Source: Alteraquisediminimonas sediminicola (lineage in GTDB: Bacteria; Pseudomonadota; Alphaproteobacteria; Sphingomonadales; Sphingomonadaceae). Taken from it: a stretch of DNA of 64,000 bases. Below the pieces are notes generated by a model. It was not told where the DNA came from and searched no databases. It saw nothing but the letters and a program-made list of their open reading frames with translations. Shown here piece by piece: positions 26,149 through 36,873 of this stretch. The position numbers were made by a program, and so were the translations under genes. Location: NCBI RefSeq assembly GCF_019740335.1, contig NZ_JAHXZS010000005.1:158290-222289 (forward strand), read 5' to 3'. Every line of letters starts with the position of its first letter. Positions within the stretch are counted from its first letter, which is position 1.

Positions 26149-27108
26149 TCTGATGCGCTCCATGTCTTCCGGGCTTTGGCCGACCCTACCCGCTTGCGCG
26201 TGATGAATCTGCTGCGCGAAATGGAGTTATCCGTCGGCGAACTGGCACAGGTCTTGGGGCAAAGCCAGCCACGCGTGTCCCGCCATGTCAAGATTCTCGC
26301 CGATGCGGGCCTTGCCGAACGCCATAAAGAAGGCAGCTGGGTCTTTCTCGGCCTCGGCCCCGATCAACGGGTCGAACCGATTCTCAAGGCCATCGACGCA
26401 TTGGAGGCCGAAAGCGGTACCGATCATTGGCTGATCGCGGATGCGGCCCGTCTGGCGGCTGTGCGCGCAGATCGCTCGGCTGCGGCGGAACGCTGGTTCG
26501 CCGAACATGCCGAACAATGGGATGCGCTACGCTCGCTCCACATCGCCGATGCCGAGGTGGAGGCCGCGCTCCAAAATCTGTTCGCCAATAACAATCTTGG
26601 CCGCTTGGTCGATCTTGGCACCGGCACGGGCCGGATGCTCGCGTTGTTCGGCGAGCAGGCAACCAGCGCCATCGGCATTGATCGCAGCCCGGAAATGCTC
26701 CGCCTCGCCCGCGCCAAGCTCGCGGAATCCGGGTTGGAACGGATCGAATTGCGCCAAGGCGATATCGGCTCTCTGCCGATGGGCGATGCACAGGCCGATA
26801 CGATCATCCTCCATCAGGTGCTGCATTATGCCCAACACCCCGCCGCCGTCATTGCCGAAGCCGCCCGCGTGCTCGACGATCATGGCCGGTTGATCCTGAT
26901 CGACTTCGCCCCGCATCATCGCGAGGAATTGCGCGTCGAACACGCCCATGTCCGGCTCGGCTTTGCCGATGACCAGATTTCGGGCTGGATGGCCGCAAAC
27001 GGTCTTGACTGCGACGTCATAGCGGCGCTTGAAGGCCGCGAACTCACCGTAAAAATCTGGCAGGGGACCAAACGCCCTGCTCAAAACGTAACAAGGATAT
27101 CTGCATGA
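26146..27108 (+). CDS. ArsR-type regulator fused to a SAM-dependent methyltransferase domain
   Basis: This 320-residue protein joins an ArsR winged helix (residues 1-90, recognition region GQSQPRVSRHVKILADAGL) to a class I methyltransferase domain whose SAM-binding loop is LVDLGTGTGRMLALF (about 151-165). No metal-binding cysteine pair is seen in the HTH part. In Proteobacteria, ArsR-type regulators of the methionine cycle (SahR-like) respond to S-adenosylhomocysteine. A SAM/SAH-binding fold plus the metF-metH context makes a ligand-sensing repressor the best reading. It is coupled to metF by ATGA overlap. Confidence 0.88.
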   Translation: MSDALHVFRALADPTRLRVMNLLREMELSVGELAQVLGQSQPRVSRHVKILADAGLAERHKEGSWVFLGLGPDQRVEPILKAIDALEAESGTDHWLIADAARLAAVRADRSAAAERWFAEHAEQWDALRSLHIADAEVEAALQNLFANNNLGRLVDLGTGTGRMLALFGEQATSAIGIDRSPEMLRLARAKLAESGLERIELRQGDIGSLPMGDAQADTIILHQVLHYAQHPAAVIAEAARVLDDHGRLILIDFAPHHREELRVEHAHVRLGFADDQISGWMAANGLDCDVIAALEGRELTVKIWQGTKRPAQNVTRISA

Positions 27109-28019
27109 CAAGCCCGGTGCTGACCTCCGGCCCGCTCTTCGCCGATCTTGCTGGCGATGTAGACATCAGCTTCGAATTCTTCCCGCCCAAGACCCCCCGG
27201 ATGGAAGAACAGCTCTGGGAAACCTTCAAGACGCTGGAACCCTTGGGGCCACGTTTCGTCTCGGTCACTTATGGCGCGGGCGGCTCGACCCGCGAACGCA
27301 CCCATAACACTGTCGCCCGCATCGCGCGCGAAAGCCATATCCCCGCCGCCGCGCATCTGACCTGCGTTGACGCGAGCAAGGACGAAATTCATGAGGTCGC
27401 CCGTGCCTATTGGGATGCGGGCGTGCGCCATATCGTCGCGTTGCGCGGCGACCCGCCCATCATGGGCAGCACATTCGTACCGCACCCGGATGGTTATGCC
27501 AGCGCCGCCGATCTCGTGCGCGGCCTGCGCGATATCGCGCCGTTCGAAATTTCGGTCGCCGCCTATCCGGAAACCCACCCGGAAGCGATCAGCCCGGAAG
27601 CCGATCTCGCCAATCTCAAGGCGAAGATCGACGCAGGCGCAACCCGCGCCATCACCCAATTCTTTTTCTCACCAGAAGCGTTCTTCCGCTTTCAGGATCG
27701 CGCCTTGGCCGCCGGGATCACCGCCGAAATCGTCCCCGGCATTCTGCCCGTGTCCAATGTCGCACAGGCCCGCAAATTCGCCCAGCAATGCGGCGCGGAA
27801 ATCCCGGCATGGATGGATCGCCTGTTCGAAGGGCTGGACGATCTGCCCGGCGCGCGCCAGTTGGTCGCCGCGACGCTTGCCGCCGAAATGTGCCGCAATC
27901 TCTATGCGGGCGGCGTGCGCCAGTTCCATTTCTACACCCTCAACCGAGCCGAATTGTCCTACGCCATTTGCCATTTGCTCGGTATCCGTTCCAAGCACCC
28001 GCAGGAGAAAACCGCATGA
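27105..28019 (+). CDS. metF: Methylenetetrahydrofolate reductase MetF
   Basis: This 304-residue flavoprotein reduces 5,10-methylene-tetrahydrofolate to the 5-methyl form that methionine synthase uses. It has the typical ISFEFFPPKTP opening, FVSVTYGAGGSTRERT, HIVALRGDPP and the FFFSPEAFFRF segment. The start overlaps the regulator stop and the stop overlaps the next start (ATGA on both sides), so the operon is tightly coupled. Confidence 0.96.
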   Translation: MTSPVLTSGPLFADLAGDVDISFEFFPPKTPRMEEQLWETFKTLEPLGPRFVSVTYGAGGSTRERTHNTVARIARESHIPAAAHLTCVDASKDEIHEVARAYWDAGVRHIVALRGDPPIMGSTFVPHPDGYASAADLVRGLRDIAPFEISVAAYPETHPEAISPEADLANLKAKIDAGATRAITQFFFSPEAFFRFQDRALAAGITAEIVPGILPVSNVAQARKFAQQCGAEIPAWMDRLFEGLDDLPGARQLVAATLAAEMCRNLYAGGVRQFHFYTLNRAELSYAICHLLGIRSKHPQEKTA

Positions 28020-29065
28020 CCAGCGCCCGCGAAAAACTGTTCGCCGAAGCCGCCAAGCGCGTCCTGATGACCGATGGCGCATGGGGCACCCAGATTCAGG
28101 GTTTTGGCCTGAAAGAAGAAGATTACGCCGGTGATCTCGGCCTCAGCCATGATCAAAAGGGCAATAACGACATATTGATCCTGACCCGCCCGGATGTGAT
28201 CGAAAAGATCACCCGGTCCTATCTCGATGCCGGCTCCGACATCATCTCGACCAACACCTTTTCCTCCACCCAAATCAGCCAGGCCGATTATGGGGCGGAA
28301 CATCTCGTCCATCGGCTGAACGTCGAATCGGCAAAGCTCGCGCGGCGCACGGCGGATGAATATGAAGCCAAGGACGGTCGCCCGCGCTTTGTCGCCGGTT
28401 GCGTTGGCCCGACCAACAAGACCCTGTCCTTGTCGCCCGACGTCAATGATCCGGGCTATCGCGAAATCGACTTCGACACGCTGAAAAACGTCTATCGCGA
28501 ACAGATCGACGCTTTAGTCGAAGGCGGCGTCGATTTCATCCTGATCGAAACCGTGTTCGATACATTGAATGCCAAGGCCGGGATCAAGGCCGTGCTGGAG
28601 GCGCAAGACGCGCTGGGCCGCGATATTCCGATCATGCTGTCAATGACGCTGACCGATCTTTCAGGCCGCAACCTGTCCGGCCATACGGTCGAGGCGTTCT
28701 GGTATGCGGTGCGCCATGCCAAGCCCGTCACCATCGGCCTCAATTGCTCCTTCGGCGCGGAACAGCTCCGCCCGCATGTGCGCGTGCTGTCCGACATCGC
28801 CGATACGTTGATCATGATCTACCCCAATGCGGGCCTGCCCAATGATCTTGGCGAATATGACGAACTCCCGGCGCAAACCGCCGCCTTGGTGCGCGAATGG
28901 GCGGATCATGGTCAGGTCAATGTGCTGGGCGGTTGCTGCGGCTCCTCGCCCGCGCATATCGCCGCCATCGCCAAGGCCGTCACCGGTCTCAAGCCCCGCG
29001 AAATCAGCCACCCGCCGGTGCTGACCCATCTCGCCGGGCTGGAACCGATGACCATCGCGGCCTGA
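28016..29065 (+). CDS. Methionine synthase, homocysteine-binding subunit (MetH N-terminal part)
   Basis: This 349-residue protein equals the homocysteine S-methyltransferase module of MetH. It has DGAWGTQIQ, the zinc-ligand cysteine regions [10 protein letters not shown] (about 239-248) and [15 protein letters not shown] near residue 305, and the [14 protein letters not shown] segment. It lacks folate and B12 domains, which are encoded by the next gene. The start at 28016 overlaps the metF stop; longer in-frame readings run inside metF and are not real. Confidence 0.95.
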   Translation: MTSAREKLFAEAAKRVLMTDGAWGTQIQGFGLKEEDYAGDLGLSHDQKGNNDILILTRPDVIEKITRSYLDAGSDIISTNTFSSTQISQADYGAEHLVHRLNVESAKLARRTADEYEAKDGRPRFVAGCVGPTNKTLSLSPDVNDPGYREIDFDTLKNVYREQIDALVEGGVDFILIETVFDTLNAKAGIKAVLEAQDALGRDIPIMLSMTLTDLSGRNLSGHTVEAFWYAVRHAKPVTIGLNCSFGAEQLRPHVRVLSDIADTLIMIYPNAGLPNDLGEYDELPAQTAALVREWADHGQVNVLGGCCGSSPAHIAAIAKAVTGLKPREISHPPVLTHLAGLEPMTIAA

Positions 29066-29102
29066 TTTTCGATCTGCATTCCCCGTATTGAACGGACATT
29101 AT

Positions 29103-31706
29103 ATGACCAGCTCTTCCTCCGCCAATTTCGTCAATATCGGCGAACGCACCAACGTCACCGGCTCTGCCGCGTTCAAAAAGCTGATCATGGCGGGCGATTA
29201 TGCCAAGGCCGTGGATGTCGCGCGGCAACAGGTTGAAAACGGCGCGCAGATCATCGACGTCAACATGGACGAAGGGCTGCTCGACGCCGAAATGGCGATG
29301 ACGACCTTCCTCAAGCTGATCGCCGCAGAACCGGATATCGCCCGCGTGCCGGTGATGATCGACAGCTCCAAATGGTCGGTGATCGAGGCCGGTCTGAAAT
29401 GCGTATCGGGCAAGCCGATCGTCAATTCGATCAGCATGAAAGAGGGCGAAGCCCAATTCCTCGAACATGCGCGCAAGTGCATGGCCTATGGCGCTGCCGT
29501 GGTCGTCATGGCGTTCGACGAGGTCGGGCAGGCCGACACCAAGGATCGCAAGGTCGAGATCTGCGAACGCGCCTATAAACTCCTCACCGGCATCGGCTTT
29601 CCGCCGGAAGACATCATCTTCGATCCCAATGTGTTCGCCATCGCGACCGGGATCGAGGAACACAACAATTACGCCGTCGATTTCATCGAAGCGACCCGCG
29701 AGATCAAGGCCCGCTGCCCGCATGTCCATATTTCGGGCGGGCTGTCGAACCTGTCCTTCTCGTTTCGCGGCAATGAACCGGTGCGCCGCGCGATGCACTC
29801 GGTGTTTCTATATTATGCCATCCCGGCGGGCATGGACATGGCCATCGTAAATGCGGGCCAGCTCGATATTTACGATCAGATCGACCCGGCGCTGCGCGAT
29901 GCGTGCGAGGATGTGATCCTCAACCGCACCCCCGAAGCCACCGAAACGATGATCACCATCGCCGAACGCTTCAAAGGCACGGATGTCATCGCCGAAAAGG
30001 CTGCCGAAGAATGGCGCGGCTGGGAAGTCCGCCGTCGGCTTGAACATGCGCTGGTCAAGGGCATCGATGCCTATATCGTCGAAGACACCGAAGAAGCCCG
30101 CCAACAGGCCGCGCGTCCGATTGAAGTGATCGAAGGCCCGCTGATGGACGGCATGAACGTCGTCGGCGATCTGTTCGGCTCGGGCAAGATGTTCCTGCCG
30201 CAGGTGGTGAAATCGGCCCGCGTAATGAAAAAGGCGGTCGCCCATCTCATCCCCTATATCGAAGCCGCCAAAGAACCGGGCGCCAAGGCCAAGGGCCGGA
30301 TCATCATGGCCACGGTCAAGGGCGATGTGCATGACATCGGCAAGAACATCGTCGGCGTCGTGCTGCAATGCAATGGCTATGAGGTGATCGATCTTGGCGT
30401 CATGGTGCCATGGCCGAAGATTCTGGAGGCGGCGAAAGAACATGACGCCGACATCATCGGCCTGTCCGGCCTCATCACCCCATCGCTCGATGAAATGGTG
30501 ACGGTCGCCGAAGAAATGCAGCGCATCGGCATGACGATCCCGCTGATGATCGGTGGCGCGACGACTTCCAAGGTCCATACGGCGCTCCGCATCGATAAGG
30601 CCTATGAAGGCCCGGTGATCCATGTCCTCGACGCCAGCCGCGCGGTCGGTGTCGCCTCCACGCTGCTGTCCGATACACAGGCCGAAGATTTTATCGCAAA
30701 GGTAGCGGCGGAATATCAGCACATTCGCGATCTGCGTGAAGGCAAGGAAGCCAATCCCTTGCTGTCATTGGAAGATGCGCGCAACAACGCCTTCCCTGCC
30801 GACATGGCCCATATCGCGCCGCCGCCCGCCCAGCCCGGCCTGCATGTCTTCCCGTCATGGGATCTCGCCGATCTGCGTAGCTGCATCGACTGGACGCCCT
30901 TCTTCCGCGCATGGGAATTGGCAGGCAATTACCCGGCGATCCTGACGGATGAGGTCGTCGGCGAAACCGCGACCAGCCTGTTTGCCGACGCACAAAAGAT
31001 GCTCGATCAGATCATCGCGGAAAAATGGCTGACGGCGACCGGCGTGGTCGGGCTCTGGCCCTGCCGCCGCGAGGGCGATGACGTCATCATCCATCTCGTC
31101 GAACAGGAACAACATGTCCGCATTCCGTTCCTGCGCCAGCAAATCCGCAAGAGCCGCGACCGTGCCAATATGTGCCTTGCCGATTTCATCAGCCATGATG
31201 GCGATTGGATCGGTGGCTTTGCCGTCGGCATCCATGGGATCGACGCGCATATCGCCCGTTTTCAGGCAGGCCATGATGATTATTCCGACATTTTGTTAAA
31301 GGCGCTGGCCGATCGCTTTGCCGAGGCCTTTGCCGAACGGCTACATCAATATGTCCGCACCACCTTGTGGGCCTATGCGCCGGGCGAACAACTGACGAAT
31401 GAAGCGCTGATCAAGGAAGAATATCGCGGCATCCGCCCGGCCCCCGGCTATCCCGCCTGCCCGGATCACAGCCTGAAACCGATCCTGTTTGATCTGCTGA
31501 ACGCCACGCCCGCGACCGGCATCACCCTTACCGATAGCTTCGCGATGCTACCGACAGCCGCCGTATCCGGCTTTTATTTCGGCCATCAACAGGCCGAATA
31601 TTTCGGCGTTGCGCGCATCGGCCATGATCAGGTCGAAGATTATGCCAAGCGCCGGGGCATGCCTTTGGCCGAAGCAGAAAGATGGCTGCGCCCGAATCTT
31701 GATTGA
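29103..31706 (+). CDS. metH: Methionine synthase, folate/cobalamin/activation part (MetH C-terminal part)
   Basis: This 867-residue protein carries the remaining MetH modules. The pterin-binding barrel starts at [13 protein letters not shown]. The B12 cap follows, then the B12-binding domain with the [10 protein letters not shown] motif, whose histidine is the lower cobalt ligand, and [13 protein letters not shown]. The SAM-binding reactivation domain contains [12 protein letters not shown]. Together with the preceding subunit it rebuilds a full B12-dependent methionine synthase. I chose ATG 29103 over an upstream TTG. Split metH is common in alphaproteobacteria. Confidence 0.95.
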   Translation: MTSSSSANFVNIGERTNVTGSAAFKKLIMAGDYAKAVDVARQQVENGAQIIDVNMDEGLLDAEMAMTTFLKLIAAEPDIARVPVMIDSSKWSVIEAGLKCVSGKPIVNSISMKEGEAQFLEHARKCMAYGAAVVVMAFDEVGQADTKDRKVEICERAYKLLTGIGFPPEDIIFDPNVFAIATGIEEHNNYAVDFIEATREIKARCPHVHISGGLSNLSFSFRGNEPVRRAMHSVFLYYAIPAGMDMAIVNAGQLDIYDQIDPALRDACEDVILNRTPEATETMITIAERFKGTDVIAEKAAEEWRGWEVRRRLEHALVKGIDAYIVEDTEEARQQAARPIEVIEGPLMDGMNVVGDLFGSGKMFLPQVVKSARVMKKAVAHLIPYIEAAKEPGAKAKGRIIMATVKGDVHDIGKNIVGVVLQCNGYEVIDLGVMVPWPKILEAAKEHDADIIGLSGLITPSLDEMVTVAEEMQRIGMTIPLMIGGATTSKVHTALRIDKAYEGPVIHVLDASRAVGVASTLLSDTQAEDFIAKVAAEYQHIRDLREGKEANPLLSLEDARNNAFPADMAHIAPPPAQPGLHVFPSWDLADLRSCIDWTPFFRAWELAGNYPAILTDEVVGETATSLFADAQKMLDQIIAEKWLTATGVVGLWPCRREGDDVIIHLVEQEQHVRIPFLRQQIRKSRDRANMCLADFISHDGDWIGGFAVGIHGIDAHIARFQAGHDDYSDILLKALADRFAEAFAERLHQYVRTTLWAYAPGEQLTNEALIKEEYRGIRPAPGYPACPDHSLKPILFDLLNATPATGITLTDSFAMLPTAAVSGFYFGHQQAEYFGVARIGHDQVEDYAKRRGMPLAEAERWLRPNLD

Positions 31707-31774
31707 CCCTAACAGGGCCACCCCTTGATTGATCAAGGCCGCCTACCTATATCAGCCATGCCGGATTCGTCCGG

Positions 31775-32115
31775 CTATGGTGATAAATTGTGTCGTGCAA
31801 TAAATGCAGCGGACCCGGGGGCGGTACCCGGCGGCTCCACCATCACCGACCTTGGCGTAGTTCGCGGCAAGGCCGGCCATGATGGGGCCGAACTAGGATC
31901 GACGTGTGTTGAAAAGCGATATTTTTACTCGGCCTGAATGCGCTGTGAAACCGTTCAAAACCTATAAGTGCCAACGATAACGAAGCACTTGCTCTTGCTG
32001 CGTAATTGAGGGCCTTCGTGGCCTGACATTACCCTAAAAGAACGCGGTTTGGGCTGAACCGGGCAACAGAATCAGATTCCAGCGGTTTGGGGGGCACCGG
32101 GCAACAGAACGCCTC
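31775..32115 (+). ncRNA. ssrA: tmRNA, circularly permuted two-piece form
   Basis: The acceptor piece comes first and ends CGGCTCCACCA at 31832-31842. The coding piece starts GGGGCCGAACTAGGATCGACG at 31884. The seven-base ends GGGGCCG and CGGCTCC pair as a tRNA acceptor stem. The tag reading frame at 31970-32005 encodes ANDNEALALAA and stops. The segment between the pieces (31843-31883) is removed during maturation. The outer ends are estimates. tmRNA rescues stalled ribosomes and tags the product for proteolysis. Confidence 0.9.
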
Positions 32116-32360
32116 CCACTTCTCCCACATTTCAGATTTGGCCCTGCCTCGTCCTTGCAGGACGCGCCAATGCGCCATGCCCCAAAACGCCAAAGGCCCC
32201 CGCTCCGGGGGCAGGGAGCGAGGGCCGCCATGACGTTCATCACGCAGGCACAGTCGGTTGAAATCGAGCGGGCAACAGGGGGGAAACCCGCATCAGCAAC
32301 CGAACTGCATGGGTCATTTATACGACAGGAAAGCTGTCCCCCAGATGAATAAAATTAAGT

Positions 32361-33029
32361 TTACATCTTCTGCCGAGGGCGTGGGTCGCGCCAGAGGAAC
32401 GCTTTGTCGGAAATTGGCACGTTGAACTGCTGATTCGTCAGCCGCACCGTCATCTGATTATTTTGCGCATCGATCACGCTCCAGCCCTGCAACATCAACC
32501 CCGCCGGGGCGGACGCCATGCGATTAAAGGCAAGGCTGATCACCCCATATTCCGGGTGCTTGGGGTCCTTGGCTGCCACCAGCACCAGATTGGGATTGCC
32601 GCTCGGTACCGATTTGGCAAAACGCGACATATCCTTATCGGGGTTGAGCAGCACCGACAAAGGCGAATTGCCGATCGGCCAAGTCGATACCTGCTTCACG
32701 CTATAATCGATCATGGTCAGTGCGCGGCCATCGCCGACGATCAGCATCGGCACCGACTTTTCATATTCGAATCGCACGCGACCCGGACGTTTCAGGGTCA
32801 ATTTCCCGGTCACGACACGCCCGCGCCGGTCGGTCTGGGCAAAATCCGCCGTCATGCTGGTCACCTCGCGCAAATGGCGCTGCACTTGGGCAAGCGGGCT
32901 CACCGCATTGGGCGCAGGGACCGTTGGCGCTTGCTGGGCCGCCACCGGCACCGCCAGCATCGCCGCCGATAAAATTCCCACTCCCAAGGCCCGGCCTGTT
33001 TTCAAGGTCAGGCGCACAGCAATCAACAT
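32361..33029 (-). CDS. lolA: Outer-membrane lipoprotein carrier protein LolA
   Basis: This 222-residue periplasmic chaperone has a signal peptide (about residues 1-35, cleaved near VAAQQA) and the LolA beta-barrel features TADFAQTDRRGRVVTGKLTL, RPGRVRFEYEK and LNPDKDM. It accepts lipoproteins from LolCDE and passes them to the outer membrane. The ATG at 33029 has GGAG seven bases upstream; longer readings are less supported. It is transcribed away from gatC. Confidence 0.92.
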   Translation of the reverse strand: MLIAVRLTLKTGRALGVGILSAAMLAVPVAAQQAPTVPAPNAVSPLAQVQRHLREVTSMTADFAQTDRRGRVVTGKLTLKRPGRVRFEYEKSVPMLIVGDGRALTMIDYSVKQVSTWPIGNSPLSVLLNPDKDMSRFAKSVPSGNPNLVLVAAKDPKHPEYGVISLAFNRMASAPAGLMLQGWSVIDAQNNQMTVRLTNQQFNVPISDKAFLWRDPRPRQKM

Positions 33030-33190
33030 CACACATATCTCCATTTCATCGCCCGACGCATAATCACACCCCGTCTGTATCGCCACTGAACAAAGCTGAA
33101 CAGTGTTGAACCCGAATGCGCGGCATCCCCTTCCCTTCCACCGCAATTCGCGATAGGGCCAGCCACAACATTCCATCTGTTGGGAAAACT

Positions 33191-33478
33191 ATGTCCGTCG
33201 ATCATGCCACCGTCCGCAAGATCGCCTCGCTCGCCCGCATTGCCGTCAGCGATGCGGAAGTTGAGGCGATGGTGCCCGAACTGAACGCCATTCTCGGCTT
33301 TGTCGAACAGCTGGGCGAGGTTGATACCTCTGCTATCCAGCCCATGACCGCCGTCATCCCGAATACGCTGCGCCTGCGCGAAGATGTCGTCACCGATGGC
33401 AATATCCGCGATGCCGTGCTGGCCAATGCACCCGCCGCAGAACATGGCTTCTTTGGCGTGCCGAAGGTGATCGAATAA
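33191..33478 (+). CDS. gatC: Glutamyl/aspartyl-tRNA amidotransferase subunit C
   Basis: This 95-residue subunit shows the standard GatC pattern: [13 protein letters not shown], then [21 protein letters not shown] and [20 protein letters not shown]. GatC stabilises the GatA-GatB complex that converts Glu-tRNA(Gln) or Asp-tRNA(Asn) to the amidated form. The stop shares one base with the gatA start. Confidence 0.95.
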   Translation: MSVDHATVRKIASLARIAVSDAEVEAMVPELNAILGFVEQLGEVDTSAIQPMTAVIPNTLRLREDVVTDGNIRDAVLANAPAAEHGFFGVPKVIE

Positions 33479-34956
33479 TGACCAATCTCACTGAACTCGG
33501 CGTTGCCGCCCTGCGCGACGGCTTTCGCGCCGGTGATTTTTCCGCCCGCGAAGTGGCCGATGCGTTCAACGCAAATGTCGCCGCCGCCAAGGCGCTGAAC
33601 GCGTTCATCGTCGAAACCCCCGATCATGCGCTACAGGCCGCCGAACAGGCCGACCGCGACCGTAGCGAGGGCAATCTCAAGCCCTTGTCCGGCGTGCCGA
33701 TCGGCATGAAGGATCTGTTCGCCACCAAAAATGTGCAGACCACCGCGGCCAGCCACATTTTGGAAGGCTTCAAGCCGCAATATGAATCGACCGTCTCGGG
33801 CAAATTATGGTCGGCGGGCGCGGGCATGCTCGGCAAGCTCAACCTCGATCAATTCGCCATGGGTTCGTCGAATGAAACGAGCTATTTCGGCAATGTGATC
33901 TCGCCGTGGCGGCGTCCGAACGACACCGCCCCGCTGGCACCCGGCGGGTCGTCGGGTGGTTCCTCCGCCGCCATCGCCGCGCGCCTTTGCCCGGCGGCGA
34001 CCGGCACCGATACCGGCGGCTCAATCCGCCAGCCTGCGGCCTTCACCGGCATTTCGGGGATCAAGCCGACCTATGGCCGTTGTTCGCGCTGGGGCGTGGT
34101 CGCCTTCGCGTCCTCGCTCGATCAGGCCGGCCCCATGGCCAATGATGTGCGCGACTGCGCGATCATGCTGGAAAACATGGCCGGTTTCGACCCGAAGGAT
34201 TCAACCTCGCTCGAACTCGCGGTGCCGAATTGGGAAGCAGCTTTGTCCGCCGATCTCAAGGGCAAGAAAATCGGCATTCCCAAGGAATATCGCGTCGATA
34301 ACATGCCCGCCGAAATCGATGCCTTGTGGGAACAGGGCATTCAATGGCTGAAGGATGCCGGGGCCGAAATCGTCAACGTCTCGCTGCCGCACACCAAATA
34401 TGCGCTCGCGGCCTATTATATCATCGCCCCGGCAGAGGCCTCGTCCAACCTCGCCCGTTATGATGGCGTGCGCTATGGCCTACGCAACCTGCCCGATGGC
34501 GCAGGCTTGCAGGACATGTACGCCGCCACCCGCGCCGCAGGCTTCGGACCAGAGGTCAAGCGCCGGATCATGATCGGCACCTATGTGCTGTCGGCGGGCT
34601 TTTACGATGCCTATTATACCCAGGCGCAAAAGGTCCGCGCCTTGATCGCCCGCGATTTCGAACGCGCGTTCGAACAATGCGACCTGCTGTTGACGCCGAC
34701 CGCGCCTTCGGCAGCCTTCGCTTTGGGCGAGAAAAATGCCGATCCGCTGGAAATGTATCTGAACGACGTCTTCACCGTGCCGACATCGCTCGCAGGCCTG
34801 CCTGCCATGTCCGTACCGGGCGGCGTGGATGCACAAGGCCTGCCGCTTGGCCTGCAAATCATTGGCCGCGCGCTGGATGAACAGGGCGTGCTGAACGCAG
34901 GTCTGGCGATTGAGGAACGCGCTGGCTTTACGGCCCGTGCGGGGAAATGGTGGTAA
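33478..34956 (+). CDS. gatA: Glutamyl/aspartyl-tRNA amidotransferase subunit A
   Basis: This 492-residue amidase-signature enzyme has the catalytic set of the family: lysine in [10 protein letters not shown], the glycine/serine-rich segment [15 protein letters not shown], and the nucleophile serine in [10 protein letters not shown]. It frees ammonia from glutamine for tRNA transamidation by GatB. The length is normal and the gene lies between gatC and gatB. Confidence 0.97.
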   Translation: MTNLTELGVAALRDGFRAGDFSAREVADAFNANVAAAKALNAFIVETPDHALQAAEQADRDRSEGNLKPLSGVPIGMKDLFATKNVQTTAASHILEGFKPQYESTVSGKLWSAGAGMLGKLNLDQFAMGSSNETSYFGNVISPWRRPNDTAPLAPGGSSGGSSAAIAARLCPAATGTDTGGSIRQPAAFTGISGIKPTYGRCSRWGVVAFASSLDQAGPMANDVRDCAIMLENMAGFDPKDSTSLELAVPNWEAALSADLKGKKIGIPKEYRVDNMPAEIDALWEQGIQWLKDAGAEIVNVSLPHTKYALAAYYIIAPAEASSNLARYDGVRYGLRNLPDGAGLQDMYAATRAAGFGPEVKRRIMIGTYVLSAGFYDAYYTQAQKVRALIARDFERAFEQCDLLLTPTAPSAAFALGEKNADPLEMYLNDVFTVPTSLAGLPAMSVPGGVDAQGLPLGLQIIGRALDEQGVLNAGLAIEERAGFTARAGKWW

Positions 34957-34957
34957 G

Positions 34958-36430
34958 ATGAGCAACTATCGCATTCAGGGCGCCACCGGCGATTGGGAGG
35001 TCGTGATCGGCCTCGAAGTCCATGCACAGGTCGTCTCCAACTCCAAATTGTTCTCCGGGGCCGCCACAGCCTTTGGCGCGGAACAAAATTCGCAGGTGTC
35101 GCTCGTCGATGCGGCGATGCCGGGCATGCTGCCGGTATTGAACGGCGAATGCATCCGGCAGGCGGTCCGCACCGGCCTTGCGATCAATGCCGAGATCAAT
35201 CGCTGGTCGCGGTTCGACCGCAAGAATTATTTCTACGCGGATTTGCCGCAGGGCTATCAGATTTCGCAGCTCTACCACCCGCTGGTGGGCGAAGGCACGA
35301 TCCTGATCGACGCGGATGAAAAGGCCGGGATTCCGGAAGCCAAGCACATCGGCGTCGAACGCATCCATGTCGAACAGGACGCGGGCAAGCTGATGCACGA
35401 TCAGCATCCGACCATGTCCTATGTCGATTTGAACCGTTGCGGCGTCGCCCTGATGGAAATCGTCTCGCGCCCGGATATGCGCTCGCCTGCCGAGGCCGGT
35501 GCCTATGTCCGCAAGCTGCGCGCCTTGCTCCGTTATGTCGGCTCCTGCGACGGCAATATGGAAGAAGGCTCGATGCGCGCCGACGTCAACGTGTCGGTCC
35601 GCCGTCCGGGCGAAGAATTCGGCACCCGTACCGAAACCAAGAACGTCAATTCCGTCCGATTCGTCATGGCGACAATCGAACATGAAGCGAATCGTCAGGT
35701 CGATGTGCTGGAGGCCGGTGGCAAGATCGTACAGGAAACCCGCCTGTTCGATCCGGACAGCGGCACCACGCGGTCGATGCGGTCGAAAGAAGACGCGCAT
35801 GACTATCGCTATTTCCCCGATCCAGACTTGCTGCCGCTCGTCTTGACGGAAGAATTCATCGAAGAATGCCGCGCCTCGCTGCCGGAACTCCCGGACGCCA
35901 AGCGCGCGCGTTATATCGAACAGCTCGGCATCAGCGCCTATAACGCCGATGTCCTGACGGCAGAGGCCGAAATGGCCCGTTGGTTCGAAAAGGTGCTGGA
36001 TAACGGCGCAGAACCGAAGCAGGCGTCGAACTGGGTCATGTCGGAACTGTTCGGCGCGCTCAATCGTCTGGGCAAGGGCATCGCAGACAGCCCCGTTTCC
36101 CCGCCACAGGCCGCAGAATTGCTGGCCTTGGTCGCCGATGGCACCTTGTCCGGCACTTTGTCGAAGCAGGTATTCGAGATCATGCTCGACACCGGCGACA
36201 GCCCGGCCAAGATCGTCGAGGAACGCGGCCTGAAACAGACCTCGGACACCGGCGCGATTGATGCGGTGATCGCCGACATTCTCGGCAATAATGCCGACAA
36301 GGTCGCGCAATATAAGGACGGCAAGGAAGCCCTGTTCGGCTTCTTCGTCGGCCAGACGATGAAGGCGATGGGCGGCAAGGCCAATCCGCAGGTCGTGAAC
36401 GAACTGCTGAAAAAGGCTTTGAACGCATAA
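34958..36430 (+). CDS. gatB: Aspartyl/glutamyl-tRNA amidotransferase subunit B
   Basis: This 490-residue subunit activates and amidates the mischarged tRNA. It has the opening [13 protein letters not shown], the kinase-like domain with [29 protein letters not shown], and a C-terminal helical YqeY-like tail ending [13 protein letters not shown]. The ATG at 34958 is one base after the gatA stop. An in-frame start inside gatA is rejected. Confidence 0.97.
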   Translation: MSNYRIQGATGDWEVVIGLEVHAQVVSNSKLFSGAATAFGAEQNSQVSLVDAAMPGMLPVLNGECIRQAVRTGLAINAEINRWSRFDRKNYFYADLPQGYQISQLYHPLVGEGTILIDADEKAGIPEAKHIGVERIHVEQDAGKLMHDQHPTMSYVDLNRCGVALMEIVSRPDMRSPAEAGAYVRKLRALLRYVGSCDGNMEEGSMRADVNVSVRRPGEEFGTRTETKNVNSVRFVMATIEHEANRQVDVLEAGGKIVQETRLFDPDSGTTRSMRSKEDAHDYRYFPDPDLLPLVLTEEFIEECRASLPELPDAKRARYIEQLGISAYNADVLTAEAEMARWFEKVLDNGAEPKQASNWVMSELFGALNRLGKGIADSPVSPPQAAELLALVADGTLSGTLSKQVFEIMLDTGDSPAKIVEERGLKQTSDTGAIDAVIADILGNNADKVAQYKDGKEALFGFFVGQTMKAMGGKANPQVVNELLKKALNA

Positions 36431-36524
36431 ATCAGGAAAAAAGGGCCGCCTCGTCACCCATGGGGTTGACGGGGCGCAACCCTTTGTCCATAGCCCCCGC
36501 ACCATAACCGTTCGCGGTTCGAGT

Positions 36525-36599
<75 letters not shown>

Positions 36600-36651
36600 T
36601 TCACTCCCCCAGATAACCCGATATTCGGGTCTCAGTATAAACTGGCGGGTG

Positions 36652-36673
36652 AATGGCGCAGTTCTGCGCCATT
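36652..36673. repeat. Perfect 22-bp inverted repeat between tRNA-Thr and the recombinase module
   Basis: Arms AATGGCGCAG and CTGCGCCATT flank a TT centre. There is no adjacent T-run, so it is not a standard terminator. Symmetric arms around a central dinucleotide resemble serine-recombinase crossover sites; a protein-binding site or an mRNA hairpin are alternatives. A smaller hairpin (ACCCGA, TAT, TCGGGT) lies at 36616-36630. Confidence 0.5.
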
Positions 36674-36820
36674 TGCGACGGACCATTTTCGGTTGAGGAC
36701 AGAGACGCGGGCTTTCAGCGCCTCAAAACCGCCAATATCGCCCGCCGTCTCAACTAGCCACTTTGCTGTCCTCAAACCTATTTGCGGAATATCTGGCCTA
36801 TTGCACTGCAAGGCAGCCAA

Positions 36821-36845
36821 TAAAAAACCGGCCCATCAGGCCGGT
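36821..36845 (-). terminator. Intrinsic terminator of the recombinase operon
   Basis: On the minus strand ACCGGCC pairs with GGCCGGT around five loop bases and is followed by TTTTTTA. It is about 30 bases after the recombinase stop. Confidence 0.85.
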
Positions 36846-36873
36846 GATGCTGAGTTGAGGTGCTAGGTTGCGA

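Noticed and set aside
31723..31738. Small hairpin CCTTGA / TCAAGG after metH as a terminator
   Set aside because: The stem is only six pairs and is followed by GC-rich sequence without a T-run.
32196..32212. Strong hairpin GCCCCCG / CGGGGGC after tmRNA as a terminator
   Set aside because: No T-run follows on either strand, so I did not call it a terminator.
34928..36505. 525-codon minus-strand frame opposite gatB
   Set aside because: Antisense to a clear gatB; its composition mirrors gatB codon use.
36632..36820. 62-codon minus-strand frame between tRNA-Thr and the recombinase
   Set aside because: No family resemblance and no good ribosome-binding site; it also lies beyond the recombinase terminator.
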